Origin: Clostridiaceae bacterium
GTDB lineage: Bacteria > Bacillota > Clostridia > Lachnospirales > Lachnospiraceae
Length of the DNA stretch: 17,840 bases
Direction of reading: 5' to 3'
NCBI GenBank assembly: GCA_018378255.1
Contig: JAGZXV010000119.1
Coordinates: forward strand, 1-17,840
The number at the start of each line of letters is the position of its first letter. The stretch's first letter is position 1. The position numbers were made by a program, and so were the translations under genes. Shown in pieces: positions 13,430 through 17,840 of this stretch. The notes below the pieces were generated by a model. It made no database searches, was not told the DNA's origin, and was given only the letters and a program-made list of their open reading frames with translations.

Positions 13430-14041
13430 TTAATCCCCGGCATACAGGGCGTGGGTACTTATATACTCATCTACTGAAGGGGGAAGATATCTGGATATGG
13501 ATTTACCCTCCCGTATCATATCTCTTAGCTGCGCGGATGATACATCCATTTCCGGGCAGTGAAGCCGGTAAATTTCGGCTTCATAGGTCCGGATAAGATA
13601 TGCAATCTGTTCGTCAATATCTAAATGGCTGTGACCATACTCCCGTCCGGCTACCAGTAATGTTGTCTGTTTCATCACTTTTTCCGGATGATACCACGTT
13701 TCAATTTGATATAATGAGTCCGCGCCTATAATAAAATAAAAGGTATCTTCCTGATATTCTTTCTTTAACAGCTCCAGGGTTCTGGCAGTATAACTGTTAC
13801 CGCCCAGATTTACTTCAAAATCAGAAAAGACAAAATGAGGATATTGTTTTATCGCTAATTTTGTCATTTCACAACGGTCTTTTATATCGGTAACCTTATG
13901 GTCTGTTTTATGCGGCGGACGTCCGGATGGCATATACCAGATTTGATCCAATCCATATTCTTGATAGGCCTGCTGTCCGAGCTGCAGGTGGCCGTTATGA
14001 ATTGGATCAAAAGTTCCGCCCATGATTCCAATATTTGACAT
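13430..14041 (-). CDS. nadD: Nicotinate-nucleotide adenylyltransferase
   Basis: NadD joins nicotinate mononucleotide and ATP to form NaAD, the second-last step of NAD synthesis. The 203-residue protein starts with MSNIGIMGGTFDPIHNGHL, which contains the GxFDPxHxGH nucleotide-binding motif of the nucleotidyltransferase fold. It continues with PSGRPPHK, FIIGADSLYQIETWYHP, and the C-terminal SSAQLRDMIREGKSI, a variant of the SSTxIR motif. I choose the ATG at 14041; the frame is open to an upstream ATG at 14092, but the extra 17 residues overlap yhbY and precede the conserved N-terminus. AAAGGGG before the start overlaps the yhbY stop. Confidence 0.95.
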   Translation of the reverse strand: MSNIGIMGGTFDPIHNGHLQLGQQAYQEYGLDQIWYMPSGRPPHKTDHKVTDIKDRCEMTKLAIKQYPHFVFSDFEVNLGGNSYTARTLELLKKEYQEDTFYFIIGADSLYQIETWYHPEKVMKQTTLLVAGREYGHSHLDIDEQIAYLIRTYEAEIYRLHCPEMDVSSAQLRDMIREGKSISRYLPPSVDEYISTHALYAGD

Positions 14042-14057
14042 CGGTATACAATCCCCT

Positions 14058-14354
14058 TTATTTAGGTAATGTAATTCTCCTCTTTTTGGCATCTTTTGCT
14101 TCCCTGTAGAGCACGATCTTCTTACCGATCACCTGCACTACTTCGGAATGAGTTCTTTCTGCCAGTACCTCTGCAATTGATCTGCCATCATCCATGCAGT
14201 TTTTTAAAACTGTCAGCTTTATCAGCTCCCGCGCTTCCAGGGCCTCATCAATTGCCGCTGTGATCTCTGGTGTTACGCTGGACTTACCAATCTGGAAAAT
14301 TGGATCCATTGTCATGGCAAGCCCTTTTAAATAAGCTCTTTGTTTACTTGTCAT
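14058..14354 (-). CDS. yhbY: YhbY-family (CRM domain) RNA-binding protein
   Basis: A 98-residue protein consisting of one CRS1-YhbY (CRM) domain. Family members bind the 50S precursor in bacteria and are thought to help ribosome assembly. The typical run is visible: MTSKQRAYLKGLA, FQIGKSSVTPEITAAIDEALEARELIK, VLKNCMDDGRS, VVQVIGKKIVLYR. The end is basic (KDAKKRRITLPK). It follows obgE by 8 bases, with AGGAGA as ribosome binding site, and precedes nadD. This is the position of yqeI-type genes in Firmicutes. Confidence 0.95.
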   Translation of the reverse strand: MTSKQRAYLKGLAMTMDPIFQIGKSSVTPEITAAIDEALEARELIKLTVLKNCMDDGRSIAEVLAERTHSEVVQVIGKKIVLYREAKDAKKRRITLPK

Positions 14355-14362
14355 AATATCTC

Positions 14363-15649
14363 CTATTTGTAATAATCAAATTCCAGGCCATACATACGAA
14401 CCGTATCGCCTTCCTGAATTCCTGCCTTTTCCAATTCATCCAATATCCCTGTTTCCTTCAGGAACTTCTGGAAGAATAAAAAGCCTTTTTCAGATTCAAG
14501 GTTTGTATAACCCAGCATTTTTTCAATTTTCGGTCCTTCTACGATGAAAACTCCCGAGTCATCCTGTTCAATTGTATAAGGAAGATTGAGATCCGGGCGC
14601 ACCTGGGAAAGATCAAATTCTTTTTCAAAAATTACAGGTGTGCGGTCAACTGTTTGAAGAAGCGCATAAACTGCATAAAGCAGCTCCTTTACCCCTTTTC
14701 CGCTGACAGCAGATATTGGATAAACCTTAATTCCTTCAGGCTCAAATTCAGCTTTCAGCTTTTCTACCGGATCTTCGTCCCCTGAATAAATTGCATCTGT
14801 CTTATTCGCCGCAATCACCATTGGCCGTTCTAAAAGTTCCGGGTTATAAGCACCAAGTTCGGCATTGATTGATTTGATATCTGCGATGGGATCACGTCCT
14901 TCTGTTGAAGCAGCATCGACAACATGAATCAAAACCTTCGTGCGCTCAATATGGCGTAGAAAATCATGTCCCAATCCAACGCCCTGTGATGCACCTTCTA
15001 TTAATCCGGGGATATCCGCCATTACAAAGCCAGCACCGCCATCCAGGTCTACAACCCCGAGATGGGGATCCAATGTAGTGAAATGATAATTAGCAATTTT
15101 AGGCTTTGCATTGCTCACCCTGGAAAGGAGCGTTGATTTACCCACATTAGGAAATCCAACCAATCCCACATCTGCGATAACTTTTAATTCCAGCTGAACC
15201 CATATCTCCTGCCCTGCTTGTCCGGGCTGTGCATACTTTGGAGCCTGCATGGTCGGAGTAGCAAAATTCATATTGCCAAGTCCACCCTTTCCGCCTTTTA
15301 AGATGACCTCCCGGCGGTTTTCGCCTGACATATCTGCAATCACTTTTCCGGTTTCAAAATCTTTAATAACAGTGCCTTCCGGAACTTTAATTACCAGATC
15401 GGATGCATTGGCTCCATGACATCGTTTCTTACCGCCTTGTTCACCATCCCTGGCAGCGTATTTACGGACCTGACGGAAGTCTGTAAGGGTATTTAATCCA
15501 TCATCGATTTCAAATATGATATCGCCGCCCTTTCCGCCGTCACCGCCATCCGGTCCGCCGTTTGGGACGTATAATTCTCTGCGGAAACTGACATGGCCGT
15601 CGCCGCCTTTTCCTGATTTAATAAATATTTTTGCTCTGTCGGCAAACAT
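14363..15649 (-). CDS. obgE: GTPase Obg (ObgE/CgtA)
   Basis: Obg is an essential GTPase that acts on the large ribosomal subunit and links assembly to (p)ppGpp and stress. The 428 residues have three domains. The glycine-rich Obg fold covers 1-158, with runs such as GGPDGGDGGKGGD. The G domain follows, with G1 GFPNVGKST (165-173), the switch region YHFTTLDPHLG, G3 DIPGLIEGAS, G4 NKTD (282-285) and G5 ISAVSG. A C-terminal OCT domain (about 345-428) ends in GDTVRMYGLEFDYY. The start follows AAGGTGG. A hairpin terminator lies between rpmA and this gene, so its mRNA probably comes from read-through, or from a promoter inside rpmA that I cannot identify. Confidence 0.98.
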   Translation of the reverse strand: MFADRAKIFIKSGKGGDGHVSFRRELYVPNGGPDGGDGGKGGDIIFEIDDGLNTLTDFRQVRKYAARDGEQGGKKRCHGANASDLVIKVPEGTVIKDFETGKVIADMSGENRREVILKGGKGGLGNMNFATPTMQAPKYAQPGQAGQEIWVQLELKVIADVGLVGFPNVGKSTLLSRVSNAKPKIANYHFTTLDPHLGVVDLDGGAGFVMADIPGLIEGASQGVGLGHDFLRHIERTKVLIHVVDAASTEGRDPIADIKSINAELGAYNPELLERPMVIAANKTDAIYSGDEDPVEKLKAEFEPEGIKVYPISAVSGKGVKELLYAVYALLQTVDRTPVIFEKEFDLSQVRPDLNLPYTIEQDDSGVFIVEGPKIEKMLGYTNLESEKGFLFFQKFLKETGILDELEKAGIQEGDTVRMYGLEFDYYK

Positions 15650-15668
15650 TAACTCACCACCTTATTCG

Positions 15669-15704
15669 AAAAATGGCTTCATACTAATAAGAAGTATGAA
15701 GCCA
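15669..15704 (-). terminator. Intrinsic terminator or attenuator between rpmA and obgE
   Basis: On the minus strand TGGCTTCATACT (15704-15693 arm) and AGTATGAAGCCA form a perfect 12-base stem with a 7-base loop, followed by TTTTT. It sits in the 61-base gap after rpmA and before obgE. It probably reduces transcription of the downstream genes relative to the ribosomal proteins. Confidence 0.88.
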
Positions 15705-15710
15705 CTCAAA

Positions 15711-16001
15711 TTATTCGTTGATTGTTCTTGGATAAACAGAAACCTGTTTTTTGTCTCTGCCTTTTCTCTCAAATCTTACGACACCGTCAACAGTAGCGAA
15801 CAATGTATCGTCTCCACCGCGTCCTACGTTGATACCAGGATGAATCTTAGTACCACGCTGTCTGTAAAGAATATTACCAGCCAATACGAACTGACCATCT
15901 GCTCTCTTAGCGCCTAATCTCTTAGATTCGGAATCTCTACCGTTCTTGGTAGAACCAACACCTTTTTTATGAGCGAATAATTGAAGGTTCATTTTTAACA
16001 T
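15711..16001 (-). CDS. rpmA: Ribosomal protein bL27, precursor with cleavable N-terminus
   Basis: bL27 lies at the peptidyl-transferase centre of the 50S subunit. The 96-residue sequence begins MLKMNLQLFAHKKGVGS, i.e. with the N-terminal extension found in Firmicutes that is removed by the Prp protease near the Phe-Ala step. The mature body is typical: STKNGRDSESKRLGAKRADGQ, ILYRQRGTKIHPG, VGRGGDDTLFA, FERKGRDKKQVSVYP. In the better-studied extension LQFFA the first Phe is present; here it is Leu (LQLFA). Its ribosome binding site, GAGGAGGTG, lies in the last codons of prp, only a few bases upstream, so the protease and its substrate are coupled. Confidence 0.98.
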   Translation of the reverse strand: MLKMNLQLFAHKKGVGSTKNGRDSESKRLGAKRADGQFVLAGNILYRQRGTKIHPGINVGRGGDDTLFATVDGVVRFERKGRDKKQVSVYPRTINE

Positions 16002-16004
16002 AAC

Positions 16005-16334
16005 TTACACCTCCTCAAAACGGATTATTATATATTGTTTTCCATATTCACTCTGAATATTCTCTAAACCGAGAACTAATGAGTTCATAAGGAGTTTTGA
16101 TTCTAAACTGATATCTTCCGTAAAACGGAATCGAAAGCGTCCCGTGTCCTCTTCTACCGATCCTTCAAACGCATCTTCTGTAAATGTCTCTACAGAATTA
16201 TACATATTCAAAGCCAGAGATGAAACCGCGGCACATATAATATCATGTCCGGACTCAGCATAACCTGCATGTCCTGCAATATCAATTTCTCTATATACCT
16301 GATCAGAATCACGAAATACAGTTACTTTAATCAT
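16005..16334 (-). CDS. prp: Ribosomal-processing cysteine protease Prp (YsxB)
   Basis: Prp removes the N-terminal extension of L27 in Firmicutes and related phyla. The 109-residue protein has the family motif GHAGYAESGHDIICAAVSSL, with the catalytic pair His22 and Cys34 at the same residue numbers reported for the S. aureus enzyme. The end (LGLENIQSEYGKQYIIIRFEEV) is also family-like. It lies between rplU and rpmA, its usual place, separated by 7 and 3 bases respectively. The presence of the substrate with an extension immediately downstream confirms the assignment. Confidence 0.97.
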   Translation of the reverse strand: MIKVTVFRDSDQVYREIDIAGHAGYAESGHDIICAAVSSLALNMYNSVETFTEDAFEGSVEEDTGRFRFRFTEDISLESKLLMNSLVLGLENIQSEYGKQYIIIRFEEV

Positions 16335-16341
16335 AGTCTTA

Positions 16342-16650
16342 TTAAGCGTTGATCTTTTCGATCTTTACCTGAGTATAAAGCTGTCTGTGACCATTTTTCT
16401 TATGGTATCCAGATTTTCTCTTATACTTGTAAACGATAACTTTTTTAGCTTTGCCTTCTTTTACTACAGAAGCAGTTACACTTGCTCCGTCTACAGTTGG
16501 GCATCCTACAGCTAATTCGCCGTTGTTTACTGCAAGTACCTGGTCGAATGTTACTGTTTCACCAGCAGCAACACCAAGTTTTTCTACTTTAATGATATCG
16601 CCTTCAGCTACTTTGTACTGCTTACCACCTGTTGCAATAATCGCGTACAT
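16342..16650 (-). CDS. rplU: Ribosomal protein bL21
   Basis: bL21 is a 50S subunit protein that binds 23S rRNA. The 102 residues fit the family, beginning MYAIIATGGKQYKVAEGD and including VVKEGKAKKVIVYKYKRKSGYHKKNGHRQ and a typical TQVKIEKI end. The frame is open 18 codons further upstream, but the conserved N-terminus and the strong site AGGAGGTG (16663-16656) fix the start at 16650. It is the first gene of the ribosomal cluster and has its own consensus-like promoter, with a leader of about 80 bases that may be regulatory. Confidence 0.97.
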   Translation of the reverse strand: MYAIIATGGKQYKVAEGDIIKVEKLGVAAGETVTFDQVLAVNNGELAVGCPTVDGASVTASVVKEGKAKKVIVYKYKRKSGYHKKNGHRQLYTQVKIEKINA

Positions 16651-16732
16651 ATGGCACCTCCTATTATCATTACTCGCCAACTTCGGTGCTTTAACAAAAG
16701 TCAAATCTTTTAGACCTCATTGTGCGGCATAC
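16651..16732 (-). promoter_or_regulatory. rplU leader, possible ribosomal-protein autoregulatory element
   Basis: The transcript leader from about 16732 to the start codon contains GCACC (minus strand, 16689-16685), which can pair with GGTGC (16658-16654) overlapping the ribosome binding site of rplU. A structured L21 leader is known in low-GC Gram-positive bacteria. I can see the sequestering pair but cannot confirm the family consensus by eye. Confidence 0.4.
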
Positions 16733-16738
16733 TTGTAT

Positions 16739-16767
16739 ATGATAACATTTCAATATTATAATGTCAA
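16739..16767 (-). promoter_or_regulatory. rplU operon promoter
   Basis: On the minus strand TTGACA (16767-16762) and TATCAT (16744-16739) are separated by 17 bases. It lies between trkH and rplU and starts the ribosomal cluster independently of trkH. Confidence 0.87.
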
Positions 16768-16826
16768 TGACAAACTTACTTTTTTTGTAAATTTTTTCAT
16801 AGTATCCGCAGCTGGTTCTTTATAAA

Positions 16827-17840
16827 CTACTGCTTCCGCCAGGTTGACGGTGAAAATAGTAAAAGCATCGGGAATATCTCTAACCTTCCCGCCAGCATAT
16901 CAAACATCAGAACATATTTAGACAACGGGGACAGGATACTGAAATTCGATGCGGGCCCCACTTGTTCCAATCCTGGACCGATATTATTGAACGTAGCAGC
17001 AACTGCCGTGAATGTGCTGGTAAAATCCAGATTGTCCAGGCTCACTATCAGCATGGAAATAGCAAATATTAAAATATAGGCAAGAATAAATGCATTTACA
17101 GAACGGACAACCGTATGTTCCAATCCCTTTCCCTCTAATTTAAGAACTCTTACACTTCTTGGGTGAATGAGGGAAGACAATTCTTTTTTTACCGCTTTAC
17201 AGGCTATAATGACGCGGGATACCTTTATTCCTCCACCGGTACTTCCTGCGCAGGCTCCTATAAACATTAAGAAAACCAGGATTGTCTTAGAAAATTCGGG
17301 CCACACGTTAAAATCTACAGTGGAATAGCCGGTTGTAGTTATGATAGATCCCACCTGAAACGCAGCATGATGAAGGGCCATGAGAATATTTGAAAAACTG
17401 CCGCGGATATTCCATGTTATGAGCAGTACACTGACCAATATGATACCCAGGTAGGTTCTGGCTTCTTCGCAGCGGAATGCATCTTTAGGCTTGTGTATCA
17501 GGAAGAGATAATATACGTTAAAATTGATTCCGAATAAAATCATAAAAAGCGTAATCACCATCTGGTTAAATGTGCTGTACGACGCTATACTGTCATTTAA
17601 AACGCCAAACCCGCCGGTTCCTGCAGTACCAAAGCTGAGGGCTATAGAATCAAACCAGGGCATACCTCCTAAAAGAAGCAGGCCGATCTGGATTAAAGTC
17701 ATGAGCAGATAAATACCATATAGGATTTTTGCGGTCATTTTCACTCGTGGTACTAATTTACCCACAGCTGGGCCAGGACTTTCCGCACGCATGATATGCA
17801 TGTTGTAATCGCCTGCCATGGGAAGGATGGCAAGGATGAA
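16827..17840 (-). CDS. trkH: TrkH/KtrB-family potassium uptake protein (5' end outside window)
   Basis: This is the membrane subunit of a Trk/Ktr potassium transporter. The frame is open through the right edge of the window, so the N-terminal third is missing because of the window and not because of a break; the Met encoded at 17819 is internal. The visible ~337 residues hold many hydrophobic helices and three of the four pore-loop motifs of the family: TAGTGGFGVLND, TTTGYSTVDF and FNNIGPGLE. GSTGGGIKVSR lies after the second. The C-terminus RLEIFPMLLLFSP is also typical. A partner TrkA/KtrA would be expected nearby but is not in the window. I see no clear terminator between it and the rplU promoter. 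Confidence 0.94.
   Translation of the reverse strand, partial: FILAILPMAGDYNMHIMRAESPGPAVGKLVPRVKMTAKILYGIYLLMTLIQIGLLLLGGMPWFDSIALSFGTAGTGGFGVLNDSIASYSTFNQMVITLFMILFGINFNVYYLFLIHKPKDAFRCEEARTYLGIILVSVLLITWNIRGSFSNILMALHHAAFQVGSIITTTGYSTVDFNVWPEFSKTILVFLMFIGACAGSTGGGIKVSRVIIACKAVKKELSSLIHPRSVRVLKLEGKGLEHTVVRSVNAFILAYILIFAISMLIVSLDNLDFTSTFTAVAATFNNIGPGLEQVGPASNFSILSPLSKYVLMFDMLAGRLEIFPMLLLFSPSTWRKQ

Noticed and set aside
13430..14092. Longer nadD starting at the ATG at 14092
   Set aside because: The additional residues overlap yhbY and precede the conserved MSNIGIMGGTFDP start, which has its own ribosome binding site.
16342..16704. Longer rplU starting at 16704
   Set aside because: The extra 18 codons run through the leader and the AGGAGGTG site; L21 proteins begin MYAII.
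1..17840. CRISPR array, tRNA, rRNA, insertion sequence or prophage
   Set aside because: I looked for regular repeats, tRNA-like clover leaves, transposase motifs and phage genes on both strands and saw none apart from the isolated tyrosine recombinase.

Overview
The window is an ordinary-looking stretch of chromosome from a Gram-positive member of the Clostridia, most likely Lachnospiraceae. That assignment is inferred from gene order, AGGAGG-type ribosome binding sites, TTGACA/TATAAT promoters, Gram-positive LexA boxes, a glmS ribozyme, and an L27 precursor paired with the Prp protease. There is no prophage, insertion sequence, CRISPR array, tRNA or rRNA gene. Almost every gene belongs to a recognisable family. 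The strongest non-coding signals are a self-cleaving glmS ribozyme and a LexA-operator array.

Layout. (a) 1-1812, plus strand: the 3' end of aroB, then lspA and an RluA/RluD-type pseudouridine synthase, tightly coupled. (b) 1955-2590: a cytidylate-kinase-like P-loop protein, ending at a bidirectional terminator that it shares with glmS. (c) 2690-4856, minus strand: glmS with its glmS ribozyme leader and a near-consensus promoter. (d) 4965-8538, plus strand: two envelope genes, a large NlpC/P60 (C40) hydrolase and a LytR-CpsA-Psr protein with a long acidic tail, ended by a strong terminator. (e) 8626-10589: a TtcA-family tRNA thiolation enzyme overlapping a tyrosine recombinase of Xer type, with an odd leader. 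(f) 10695-11120: a small bacterial PH-domain protein. (g) 11196-12310: an SOS module, with lexA divergent from a LysM/YneA-like division inhibitor across at least four LexA boxes. (h) 12459-17840, minus strand: trkH (cut by the window edge), rplU, prp, rpmA, obgE, yhbY, nadD, yqeK and rsfS. This is the classic Firmicutes ribosome-assembly and NAD cluster.

How the parts work together. GlmS makes glucosamine-6-phosphate, the metabolite that activates the ribozyme in its own mRNA, and so supplies the wall that the neighbouring C40 and LCP proteins act on. The LexA/YneA pair couples DNA damage to a division block. In the ribosomal cluster, Prp removes the N-terminal extension of the L27 precursor encoded just downstream. 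A hairpin terminator after rpmA probably lowers expression of obgE and the genes behind it relative to the two ribosomal proteins.

I did not find a clearly new biological system. The items most worth a second look are the hairpin between the ribosome binding site and start codon of the TtcA-family gene, the LexA-box array, the L27 cleavage-site variant, and the possible leader structure of rplU.
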